From Cadophora sp. MPI-SDFR-AT-0126 (Eukaryota > Ascomycota > Leotiomycetes > Helotiales > Ploettnerulaceae): a stretch of DNA of 64,000 nucleotides. Of this stretch, positions 13,001 to 23,313 are shown in pieces. The position numbers and the translations under genes were made by a program. Under the pieces are notes generated by a model that was not told where the DNA came from, did not search any database, and saw nothing but the letters and a program-made list of their open reading frames with translations. Every line of letters begins with the position of its first letter. The first letter of the stretch is position 1. The stretch lies in NCBI GenBank assembly GCA_020747065.1, contig JAGMVK010000013.1, positions 1,054,001 through 1,118,000 on the forward strand, written 5' to 3'.

Positions 13001-16000
13001 CATATATTACTGCCCGTGGCAATGAGACTTCCGATCAAGACCGAGTTTCCACCCTGGCGACGAAAGAAGATCTGAACGCTTTCCCGAGTATCACGGCCGA
13101 TTATGCCATCTCTGCAGCTGAATGCGGCCAGACCTATCTGATCAAGGCCTACATGGAGAAAGGAATAGATCCCGAGATTCTACATGAATGTATTCCAGTT
13201 GCAGCTAGATCTGGGCATGCAGATATGGTGAAACTATTGCTGGAATACTGTCCAAGCGATGATGCCAGGCTCACAAAATATATTAATGAGTCTTGGATTG
13301 TGGCTGCAAAGGAAAATTGCTGTGAGGTCCTCGAAGAATTTCTCAGATATGGGGTGGATGCTAATGTCGTTGTCGCCTACGACCGCCCCAAGATAATATT
13401 ACAAAAAGGATCTGCCATCGCTTTCGCCGTTCTTTATGGGAATCTGAAAGCAGTAGAAATGTTGATCAAGGTCCCGGGAATTGATCTTGATATCCTCACA
13501 GAAGGTCACAATCTACTTCATCTGGCACTGCGGGCGCGGATATTTAGATCAGAAATTGTTGATCTTATCCTTGGCAAAGGCATCAGCCCTCTCCCGAATC
13601 AAGTTGGGAAACAAGAGATGTCGACCCTCCACTCTCTTCTTGGATCGAACAATCCGCTCGGACAACGAGACGTAGCACTGATGAAGCGCTTGATCAGTGC
13701 TGGATGTAGCGTTCAGGCTGTTGACAGAGCTGGAAATTCTCTTTTACACGCAGTTCTCAAACGACGAAACATTCAGTCCGTACCAATGGAAATCATTCAA
13801 CTGCTGGTTGAGCAGGGAGATATGAAGAATTTGCCGGACAAGACGGGAGAATTACCTCTCCAAGTAGCTGTCAGAGGTCGGGCACAAAGCGAAATTATAC
13901 GAATGCTGATACCTGAAAATACGTCCTTGTGGAATTCCAAAGATCTCCGTGTTTTTAGTGTGCTACATTCTGCTGTCTATCCACACAAGACGCTCCCCAA
14001 GCCGCCTGCAGCACGGAATCTGCCACCGCCACCACTGATGGATCCCAACCAAGATACTCCGTCGATGACTCGTTCCAACCCAGCTCTTTCATCAACACCA
14101 CCACCGCCAACGACTTTTCGGTCACCAGGATCGGGGAATCTGTATGACGACGATGACATGCTCAGGATTCTAGATCTACTCCTCGAGATAGAGGACATCG
14201 ATATCAATGTACTCGATACGATAGGCAACACACCGCTTATGACCGCTACCATCAGCTTTGACGACCAGTCTTCCGAGATTCGAGCTACAATCATAAAGAG
14301 GTTTCTGGACAGAGGAGCCAACGTCAACTGCGTCAATGGACGACGATGGACGGCTCTCCACCACGTGGCATCTAATGGCTTTGCGCTGGGCGTAAGGGAA
14401 ATCTTCAAATTTAATCCCGACCTAGAGGTTCTCAATGAGAACGGATTTCCGCCCCTTCACCAAGCTATCTTTCGAGGAAGAATTGCCTGCGTTAGACTTT
14501 GGATTGATCAAGCTAATGCGAAAAGTCCACGATCAGAGGCTTTCGCCAAAGCTTTAGAAGGTCGAACGAGCCGTGGTCTTCTTCCACTTCATATCGCCGC
14601 GCTGTACAATCGGGTCGACGTAGTCCTTCTCTTACACGATACTGGGAGACTTGAAGACGTCAATGCACCCGGACTCATCGACAAAGTTACTCCACTACAT
14701 CTAGCTTCTGTAGCAAGCCATATCGCGACCATGAACATACTTATACAGTACGGAGCGAATGTGAATGCGACAGCAATTGTTGGCGATACGCCACTGCACT
14801 TTACGGCCGAGCGAGGAGCTATCACTGCTGCTCGGCACCTGATAGAGAATGGAGCATTGGCAGACTTGGAAAATCATGATGGAATGAAGCCGTGGATGAT
14901 CGCCGAAAAGCAGAACCACATGGAACTGAAGTTTGCACTGGAAATAGCCGCAAGGCGTGAAGCTCAAGCCAATAGTTTGAACCGAGAATCGACGGAACTG
15001 GTGGTCTCAGAAGGTGCCAACCGAGCAGGCGGCGGGAATATTGACATGCCGATGTTCTCAACTCTATTCAGAATTGCACCGATGAAATCCAAGCCTTCAA
15101 GTATGTTAGATGCAGTGTCTTCCGGAACGGATGTCGAAGTCCTTGCATTTCTTGCAACGGGGAGCGACCCTAATGAAGCAGTGGGTAAGGACGGAGAAGC
15201 TCCACTGCACATCGCATGTCACAGAGGATATACTCAAGTTGTGGAGCTCTTGCTTGAGTATGGCGCTTCTATAGACGTGAAAGATCAAGCTCATCATCAG
15301 CCATTGCATTGCGCAGCTTCGGATGGCAGGCTCGATGTTGCTCAATTGTTGGTTGATCATGGAGCCAATCTCACAGCAAGGAACACGGACATGCAAATCC
15401 CGTTACATCTCGCAGCCGAGAATGGATGGACGGGTGTTGTCAAGATGCTGTTAAAAGCTTCCACTTCCACTAGTATCACAATCGAGACCGATGGAAACGT
15501 TATCAATGATACTGGGAGGCACGGTCGGTCTCCCTATTCCTCACAACACTCAAAGTAGTGTAACTAATCGTCCACAGATGGTATGTCACCACACCTAGAG
15601 CTCCGTGATAAGGAAGGCTACACACCACTACTCGCTGCTCTATACGGCGATTATACCGACATTGCCAATTACCTCATCCAAGAAGGCGCCGACATTCATG
15701 CCGTGGACATCTGTGGCTGTGGAGCTATGTTCTATGCTGGTGACGCCGCCGACAAAGCATTCTTCGAGCTCCTTATCTCTCGCGGCCTCGATGTTAACCA
15801 AACTGCTCCAGGCGGTTCCACACCACTCTCACACGTCGCCTCGCGCCTGCGGAAGCAGGATGAAGCAACCGCTATTGCCCTCTACCTCATCGAGAACGGC
15901 GCATCCGTCTCCCCGCAACCACACAACAATCTCTCGCCGCTTGTGTTTGCCTGCGAGTCCGGTAACGTTGATCTTGTCAAAGAGCTTATAAAGCTTATGA

Positions 16001-16443
16001 CTATGGAGGAAATAAATACAAAGTCTGTCACGCTCGGCACGCCGATGTACGTTGCAGCGTTCCGGGGACGCGCGGAGGTTGTGAAGGTCTTGCTGGATGC
16101 CGGTGCGGATTATGAGAAGACGCAATATGGGGAGACGCCTTATGAAGCAGCGCTTAAGGAGGGGCATTCAGAAGTTGTGGCTGTTTTCAAGGCGTTTTTG
16201 GGTAAGGGTGAAGGGAGCGATGGTGGGAAAGAGGATGACCGGAATGGCAAAGAGGATGTTGATGTCTTGATATCTCAGTCAGGATCGAAATCAGCAGCAA
16301 AATCCTGCTTTGAAGGTCTTGGCTCCGGGTCGAGGATTGAGGAGTTGGATGATGATGGCATGGGGGCGGAGGAGTGCAATAGTGAGGCTTTACCTCCCTA
16401 TTCTCCCAGACAGGGGGAGAGTTCATTGAAGGTGGATACATAG
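10011..16443 (+). CDS. Large STAND/NLR-type protein: fungal N-domain, NACHT NTPase, ankyrin arrays
   Basis: Eight exons join in phase to 2027 residues: 10011-10218, 10275-10491, 10542-10651, 10692-10868, 10921-10945, 10997-11584, 11631-15523 and 15578-16443. Residues 1-180 are the fungal STAND N-terminal domain (MEVLGVASSIAGLISLADV, later LALTADG-like ALTADGL). Walker A GIPGAGKT (residues about 236-243) is created by splicing into a 25-bp exon 5. Walker B is VMLVIDGLDES near residue 337. A post-NACHT helical region (LPADLFETYTRIL, LRWIYLAEFPL, FSHFTVEEFL) precedes a very long ankyrin region with many TPLH/LLxxGA signatures to near the C-terminus. Pro-rich linkers interrupt the ankyrins near 12800 and 14010. 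Such proteins act in fungal non-self recognition; that role here is inference. Confidence 0.88.
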
Positions 16444-16773
16444 CTGGGGATCGCTTCTTGTGGCTTAACAAAACGTTGAATTGAAGTATGGATATATTTC
16501 CTAGTGTATAAATGTATGTTGTGACATACGACTGCCGAAATTATTTGGTGTAACTTAATCAAAGCACCATATCAACAATCGAGCCACTTTCAGTCGTCCT
16601 AAGCGAGGACTTCACTCACGTGCGTACTTCAGATCCAATGACAATGTTTCGGCTCCTATCCTTCAATCACCGAGCACTTTTATCTTTTCACTGAAAATAG
16701 TCGTACATAAACCACAAGTCTGTATATGATCGTCAACAGTCGCCTACATGCGACCTCGAGTCACCAACAAATC
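16444..16773. other. Short convergent gap
   Basis: 330 bp of 3' flank between the NLR gene and the minus-strand tyrosinase. Nothing else seen. Confidence 0.5.
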
Positions 16774-18174
16774 CTAACTATAGCGATAACACAGAAGTCC
16801 ATTCTCAGTATCCATAACCGTCCTCACAGGCACATCCTCAACAAGACCCCCAAATACCAGCATATCGCCAATACTCGCTTCTCCAGTTGAATTATACATG
16901 TGTTTCCCTTCATACTCATGCAGTCTCCTACTAGGTCTTTCTTGTTGCCACTTCCACCAAAGACGATCAATTTGCGCGTGGTGTACGAAAAAGATTGGAT
17001 CTGAAAGAAAGAAATCAAGGCACATTAGCTTTCGCATTTACTCAAGATGAAGATTATGGTTATACGGAACTCAAATGCCAGTTCGGCTAACCTGGAACAA
17101 AGCAAGAGGTCGACCTACCATTCGCAGCCGTCAACGCTAAAAAGTCACCTCCGATCGCCTCATGCATCCTATTATGCAGCAAGAACTCCACTCTCCGAAT
17201 AAAACCCCCATACGTCTCATTCCTCATCATCCCCCCAATACTCTCCGGACTAAACGGCTCGCTCGGCAACCTCCCCTCCATCTCACCATCGCGAAATCCG
17301 CGAGATAAACAGTGTTGCTCGTAAGTGTGGTTGTACATGATGGGGCGGAGGTTTCGGAACGGGCCAGAAGTCACGCAGTGTCCGCGACCGACGGTGACGG
17401 GGAGACTGATATCGCCGTTGGGACCGAAACCTGTGGTGGGCGACCAGATCGAGGAGTTGGCGAGGTCGAGCCAGTCGAGTGACCAGTCCCAGTAGGGGAT
17501 TGTGCCGTTGAAGTTGCAGTGTTGACGGAGTGCTTTTTGCCAGGTGTGGAGTGTGTATAGGTGTGGAGTGTGTATCTATGCCAGGGTAAGAAAGATGCTG
17601 AGCGGTGGGCTGTATGAATTGCGTGTTTGTTAGCAGGATATCCATTCGCATCTGAGGAGTAGAGAAGCGAGGGGCAACAAACACCATGACCCAATTCCGC
17701 CATGCAGGAATGCATAATCATCGTATAAGGTTCCGTTCGGTCGCCATGTCGTAGGTACTGTACTCAGACAGTTTACAGCTCGAGTGAAGTCTTCTCTCTC
17801 ATCTGGCGTGAGAGCTCGCCATTCCCGGCGGATCTCAGGCTCCTTGCATGCCACGGCTGTTGTGGATTCGCTGCGTGCCCAGAGAGAAGCTCGGGATATC
17901 AAGATGAAAATGCTTGATAGTCCGAGTAGAGATATCGCGAACAATAGGAATAATAATGCTTTGTGATGTGACCTAGATGTTGGCTGGCATCAGATTTTTA
18001 GAAGTTATTTGGAGGCTATTATGCAGGAGCTCGGTTGACTTACTGCGCTGGTACTTTCAGCTCATGCTCGTATCCCTCGTTTGGAGATGGATCTTTACAG
18101 TCGGAGCTTGTGAGAAGCGCGTATTCCTTGTGGTCTCTCATGTTCTGGATGTACTTCTGGATTTTGTTGAACAT
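16774..18174 (-). pseudogene. Membrane-anchored tyrosinase A, frameshifted by a 17-bp tandem duplication
   Basis: Four exons: 18174-18044, 17972-17683, 17609-17119 and 17000-16774. Exon 1 encodes a 43-residue cytosolic tail (MFNKIQKYIQNM start, KEYALL motif). Exon 2 begins with a TM anchor (ALLFLLFAISLLGLSSIFIL), giving type II topology. The tyrosinase copper-A region follows (LHGG, SHRSASFLPWHRY), then PYWDW. Copper-B is MHEAIGGDF and DPIFFVHHAQIDRLWWKW. Immediately after WHRYTLHT an exact 17-bp direct duplication (17542-17558 and 17559-17575) shifts the frame, and translation would end near 17371. Exon 3 is 491 bp; subtracting 17 gives exactly the phase needed to splice into exon 4, so the duplication looks like the only lesion. 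No GT lies between the copies, so an intron cannot hide it. Assembly error is the alternative. Confidence 0.85.
17542..17575. repeat. Perfect 17-bp tandem duplication inside tyrosinase A
   Basis: Two identical adjacent 17-bp units (17542-17558, 17559-17575). 17 is not a multiple of 3, so it breaks the tyrosinase frame just after the copper-A WHRY motif. Confidence 0.95.
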
Positions 18175-19725
18175 GATCACCTATTCTTACAAGTGATGAA
18201 AGTGTGACAAATTTCAAGCGGAAGTAAACGAAGGGTCTTTGCAGCCTTCACTGGGAAGTTGCGAATATGCGAGGACCTGTTCGGCGGCGTGTACTGTCCA
18301 GCTACGAGTACTACAGGGGCATACTAGCCGCTGTTGTGATGCTCCTCATATCGTGCTGTTACCGAAGCTGCACATCGCTAGCGATAGCAATCAAAATCTT
18401 CAGGAAAAGTATTCGGAAGGACCAGTCCCCTCTCTCCCTTCTCCTTCCCCCGCTCCTTCCCCGCTCATCCCCTATCCCCTCCGCCTACCCGCGGGCAGAT
18501 CTGACACCAGAGCTTATTTTGACTTTACTCCCATCTTGAAAAAAGCTTATATCTCCACGTACTTTCTTGTGCCACTTGAAATAGAGCTGATGCATGATGG
18601 AAGGATTTCGTCACAATTGCGACATGCTTTTCTTGAGTTAGAGTTAACATGGGATCGAAGCATTCGGTCAAATGCAAGATAACACTTTCCACCAATACCT
18701 TCTGGAAAGCTTGAGTGTCCCGATGATTTTTAGAGTTGCTGCACATAGAGTTGACATGAAATGGAAAGATTTGGTCCAATGCATGGTGAAGCTTTCCGCC
18801 AATACCTTCTGCACAGCTTGGGTCTCCCCATGATGTTTTAGAGTTGCTGACGACAGCTTTGATATGGAAAGGATGATTCAGTTGACACAACCTTTCACTG
18901 CCAATTTCGACGTATGAGGGTCTGGAGGCTTGAATCTTCCCATGACTTCTTTGAGTCTGTCAAAATAGAATTGTCATGGGCGAGCCTGCTCTCTGTCTAT
19001 ATCTCTTTAGCTCATATATTCTCGAGCATCTTTGTCGGTGTTAGGTCTTGAGTCATGAGAAGCTTTCTTACAATCAACTTACTAGTGAACAAGTTTAAGC
19101 TTTTGCTCATCACTTAGCAATTGCTCAATGTAGAAGCTCAAAATGTACGGCTTTTAAGGGTGTTTCTCTATAACCGCCAGTCGTCAAAAGTCTCAATTTG
19201 TCAAGTATGTCGGAAACTTTAATTGAGGCGCATATGCTGATGGCAAAAGTTCGGAAGACGAACTCAAAGTTTAAGTTGTCAAGGAGAGAGAGACTTTATG
19301 CGGAGATACGAAGATGGCCCCAAAACGTCCTTGCGGATCGATCCGTACTGATAGACGTTCAGCAAATGAAACACAACGGGGAAGTATGCGGGCTAACAAA
19401 TGTCAACGAGAAACGTGCCTCTCGGTCGTTGCCGTCAATTGTACCACTCGAAAAACTTCGGCTAGTCTACTGGCCGAGGGATAAACAACTCGCGGGTCAT
19501 TTCTCAAAAGAGCATAGAAAATCATACATTTCACAAAGCAGCAGTTGAACTTCTGTGGTTTGTTGATTTAGAGTCGCGAGACACCATGCAACTTGTTGGT
19601 AAATTTGGGAGCAAACAGTCAAGTAGTGATCGAAACCCTGGTTTGCTAAACATAAACTGACATCGTTACCGATAATACATACAGAGACAAAGAGTGGGAA
19701 CACCAGGACGTCAGAGCTTCCACAA
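18175..19725. other. Gene-free stretch between the two tyrosinase genes
   Basis: 5' flank of tyrosinase A and 3' flank of tyrosinase B. It carries the degenerate tandem repeat at 18580-18990. An ORF at 19198-19548 (+) has no recognisable family. Confidence 0.5.
18580..18990. repeat. Degenerate tandem repeat, period about 108 bp
   Basis: A landmark resembling GAGTTGACATG recurs near 18640, 18748, 18856 and 18967. A second landmark, CCAATACCTTCTG, recurs near 18693 and 18799 with matching flanks (CTTTCC before it, TTTTAGAGTTGCTG after it). Roughly three full copies and two partial ones, clearly diverged from one another. Confidence 0.7.
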
Positions 19726-21061
19726 TCAGTATTCATAGCACAGGAGTCCGTTCTTGGTATCCAGAAAGTCCTCAACTTTGCCATCTGGTACAAATCCGTC
19801 AGTAGATAGAACATCCGAAACTTTCGAGCCAGTGCTTTCGGGATGATGGCGAAAATCTTCTTTCGGACCATGATAATCCTTGGCTCGTGTCTTCACATCT
19901 CGTTCTTGCCAGAGCCACCACAATCTATCAACTTGGGTATGGTGTAAGAAAAATACTGGATCTGAATGATTGTTAATATTGCGACGGAACGGCTGAATGT
20001 CAAGTGCTTACCATTTGGCGCTGAAAAAACAAGCCAATCTCCCCGGAGGAATTGTGGGATAGCGTTATGAGCGCCGCTTTCGAACAATTTGAAAAACGAC
20101 AAATAGTCTGGCTGCTGTAGGATATGCTCTACATGTTCTGGCGAGATGTGACGATGGAACTTCGAGCTCTTTTCCCGATCGGTCCCCGAGATCATACCTG
20201 CGTTGAGAAATCCACGACTCAGACAGTGCGGTTCACGAGCAACGCTGTGGAACTCTCCACCTCTGATCGCGTGCCATTGACGTGTTGTATTTGCGAATGG
20301 ACCATCAGGGACGCAGTGGCCGTTGTGGATAGTCTCGGGAGTAGAGAGATCGCCGTTGCCCCCGAAACCATGATCAGGATCCCAGATTGGAGACTTGGAC
20401 AGATCTGCAGAGTCCAATGTCCAGTCCCAATAACTTGAAAAGATTGAATCAGTGAGGTCTACTGATTGCGAATTGGAAAATTGGCAACTTACGGCTGTAC
20501 TCCTTTGTATCCACATTTTTCTTGCAGAGCTTGTTCATAAGTACGCACAAACATGCGATGCCATGGGAGGAAAGCTGCTGCATAGTGGGAGGTCTGGCCC
20601 GACTGTGTATGCACATAAACGAAGTCATCGTAGTAAGAAGAATCGCTGTGCAAAATGGAAGGATGGTGCATAAGGCATATGACAGTTGATATGTAGGCTT
20701 GTTGTGAAGTGGCATTCAAGGAGCGCCATTCCTGTCGCATTTGAGGCTTGTGACAGTGTTTTGAGTGATCGATCCGAGTAGTGTTGAGGTCGAGGTTGTC
20801 TTTCCATATGAGCATGATACCTGAGAAGAGCAAGAGTATACACAGCGTGGGAAGTATGTAGGTATAGCAGTGCTGCCTCCTTGTGGCCCTGCTTTCTGCA
20901 TCAGCTTTTGGGGTTCGTATCTCAAAGGAAGCCTACTTTTCAAAGAGATGCCGTCTCAGGTTGCTATTCTCTTCATCGTCCTCGCTTCCAGAAACTGGAT
21001 CATATGTCCAAGACCTGATTTTGACTTCTCTCGGACTGCTGAATGGAATCATATTAAGCAT
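19726..21061 (-). CDS. Membrane-anchored tyrosinase B (intact)
   Basis: Four exons, 21061-20937, 20888-20493, 20433-20012 and 19961-19726, give 392 residues. The acidic cytosolic tail (YDPVSGSEDDEENSN) precedes a TM (YILPTLCILLLFSGIMLIW), so it is a type II protein with the active site lumenal. Copper-A: HTQSGQTSHYAAAFLPWHR. PYWDW is formed across an intron. Copper-B: GAHNAIPQF and DPVFFLHHTQVDRLWWLW, again joined by splicing at APNG/DP. A TAG at 20933-20935 lies inside a 48-bp intron (GTAGGC..GCTGATG..GCAG) and is not a real stop. The gene is paralogous to tyrosinase A, sharing topology, the intron before the TM and the intron before DP(I/V)FF. An alternative start is the ATG at 21052. Type 3 copper oxidases of this class act on Tyr or phenols; the likely substrate is the neighbouring precursor. 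Confidence 0.88.
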
Positions 21062-21991
21062 TGTTGTAAAATGATGGACAGGCAGGAAGAGTTGATAGAT
21101 TTGGTGGAGAAGGCGAAAGTCCTGGTTTGGGCAGAGAATATGGGTGTGAAGGATGATTGACTTGACGGGTTGGAAGGTGGAGAACGGGCAGTATTGAAAC
21201 ATCCATCGATGTACTCAGAACTCTTGAAAAATGTGCGAGACACCGAAGCCTGTACACGTTGAAAGGTTCAACCCATCTTTGGCCATCATAACGGAAATGA
21301 TTTCCGATGAACCGTTATCAAAGTTTCTTTCCGGATGTGAGCTGCCGCTTGACCAATGCTCCTATACTTGACAAATCTAATGTTTCACATCTTCACGAAC
21401 TTAATTCAGGTCTAATCATCCCGGCCACGATAAAACAAGCAACTCTTGGGACTTTCCGCAACTATCTAAAGCTTAATAGCAGCTTCAAGCTTTTCGAAGG
21501 GACTAGAACGGTCATCCCCCACTTGTGGCTTGTTGAACATCAAGTTTGACATAGTTCTCTTGCACCCATCCAAGTTCATTCTGGGGTTTTATCCGGCTGT
21601 CCGGTAATGATTTTCTCATCTTGCTCACTCGAAACTTTCCAACATGGAAGTTGCCACGAAAGTTTCATGTGGAGATTCAGTATTCGAGATTTGAGGCATA
21701 ATACAACATCCAGCTCGCTGATAAAGATGCATTCTTCATGTAACGTTACCAAAAGATAATGATAATTGACTATGACAAAGTTTGTGAAGTGTTTCAAGTG
21801 CCGACGTAAACATCGAATTTACTTGATCACCACATCATCTAAAGTAAGTGAAAGCAAAGAACAGAATATAAAAAGGCGAATTTATACCCTCAGATCGATC
21901 AACATCTTCAGCAGCAACCCGCAAAGCTCCAAATCAGTACTTTACTTTCAAGATTCAAGGAAAAGAACCTCATCGCACCAAAGTCATTACC
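21062..21991. promoter_or_regulatory. Divergent intergenic region between tyrosinase B and the repeat precursor
   Basis: 930 bp shared upstream region. AT-rich segments lie before both starts. No gene recognised and no specific factor site identified. Confidence 0.4.
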
Positions 21992-22507
21992 ATGAAGGCC
22001 TCTCAAGCTCTCCTCATTGCAGCATTCTTGGCTGTTGCACAGGCCGCTCCAACTCCAATGGTGAGTAACATTGACCTCTGGAGCAGTTTGTTATATCATT
22101 CGTCTATGCTTACGCTAGGTGAAAGCCTCAGGGACAAATCGGGCTTTTATTCCCGATACCTCCATATTGAAAGAATGGAGGTTCTAACATTTTCCTAGGA
22201 GCGCCAGCCCCTTCATCCTTTGGTTACCAAGCGTCATCCTGTTCAGACCATCTAGGACTATGTCGGAGGAGTTGATGTGGACAAGCGCAACCCCGTTCAG
22301 ACCATTGAAGACTATGTTGGGGGTGTTGATGTTGATAAGCGAAGCCCAGTCCAGACCATTGAAGACTATGTTGGAGGAGTGGATGTGGACAAAAAACGTA
22401 GTCCCGTTCAAACTATCGAGGACTATGTCGGAGGAGTTGACGTGGACAAGAAGCGCAGCCCAGTTCAGACCATTGAGTATTACGTTGGAGGCGTTGATGT
22501 TGATTAG
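21992..22507 (+). pseudogene. Ustiloxin/phomopsin-type (dikaritin) RiPP precursor with five Kex2-spaced repeats; nonsense codon in repeat 1
   Basis: Exon 1 (21992-22060) is a signal peptide, MKASQALLIAAFLAVAQA, then APTPM. The intron 22061-22198 ends in a textbook TTCTAACATTTTCCTAG. Exon 2 (22199-22507) starts with a short leader ending TKR, then five repeats of about 18 residues. Repeats are separated by KR or KKR (Kex2 sites); the last ends without one. Each copy contains PVQTI, then a Tyr-led YVGGVDVD segment. This is the architecture of dikaritin precursors, and tyrosinases plus a UstYa oxidase flank it. In repeat 1 a TAG (22253-22255) sits where the other four copies have a Glu codon, so the normal transcript would stop before any complete repeat. 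An alternative 3' splice at that TAG could bypass it but lacks a good branch point. Other repeats differ mainly at synonymous sites. Confidence 0.8.
22232..22507 (+). repeat. Five tandem coding repeats, 54-57 bp each, in the precursor
   Basis: Units begin after each KR/KKR pair and share PVQTI(E)-D/Y-YVGGVDVD. Unit 1 is interrupted by TAG. Unit 5 has Tyr for Asp before the core Tyr and lacks the terminal basic pair. Third positions vary freely while residues are kept. Confidence 0.92.
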
Positions 22508-23313
22508 GTCTTGGCACTACCATGAGCTGAAGACAGGATAGAGTACCATTTCGTATTTGTTGTTGAGTTCAGCAAGTATTCATCTACACACTCATTACCT
22601 TTCAGTCAATGGAAAATGGTCAATCAGTTCACATTGAACTTCTTTCACAGTCAACTTATTATATAATCGTGATTTAATCTAGAGTTGTCCGCCTCGTCAT
22701 CTACACTCAGCGTTTAAATCTGCACGAAAAGTAATGGCAAAGGAATCTGACCCCCCAAGATATAATTCAATTGAATCAAACACGGACTCAAGTGGCAATT
22801 AAGTGGTATGGGTTGCTGTACACTATTTTATTGGCTTCCAATCGCGTAAATCGGCTAGTACAACGGACTGGCGGACTGGCGGACTACATTGAATTGACCA
22901 CGTGGACCCAAACTATTCGCGATACAGGTAGAATACCCAGAACATTCACACGAGCATGTGCTATTGAGATGAGGAAGTCAATATAACTCATATGACACAA
23001 ACTTCCATTAGCGGAAAGACTGAAGGCAGCACAACCTTAAATCTGACAGTTCTGAATACGTTTGGGATTCGAAATAGAGTGCTTTATAGGTAGTGCTTAC
23101 TCAGGAACGAAGTAGGTTATTATTCAACCCAGCTGAAGTGAGGTTGTAGCGCTTAAGATTGAGGATAAAGTCACAAAAATGAGGTTGCAAGATTCTCTTG
23201 ATGAACAAATAACGAAACTTTCGATTCTCTCACATCCTCCTTTTACCGTACAATAGCATTCCGGCAAATGCACCGCCTATGACTAAATTGCCTCAGAAGT
23301 CAGGAGGAATTGA
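22508..23313. other. Gene-free stretch between precursor and UstYa gene (convergent)
   Basis: AT-rich 3' flanks. The short ORF at 22771-22986 (+) has no recognisable features. Confidence 0.5.

Noticed and set aside
18560..18990. Possible LTR or transposon remnant
   Set aside because: The repeated unit is about 108 bp and tandem, with no terminal inverted or long direct repeats and no coding remnants. A degenerate minisatellite fits better.
20933..20935. In-frame TAG that seems to cut tyrosinase B from its membrane anchor
   Set aside because: It lies inside a 48-bp intron (20889-20936) with a GTAGGC donor, a CTGAT branch point and a GCAG acceptor in correct phase, so the gene is intact.
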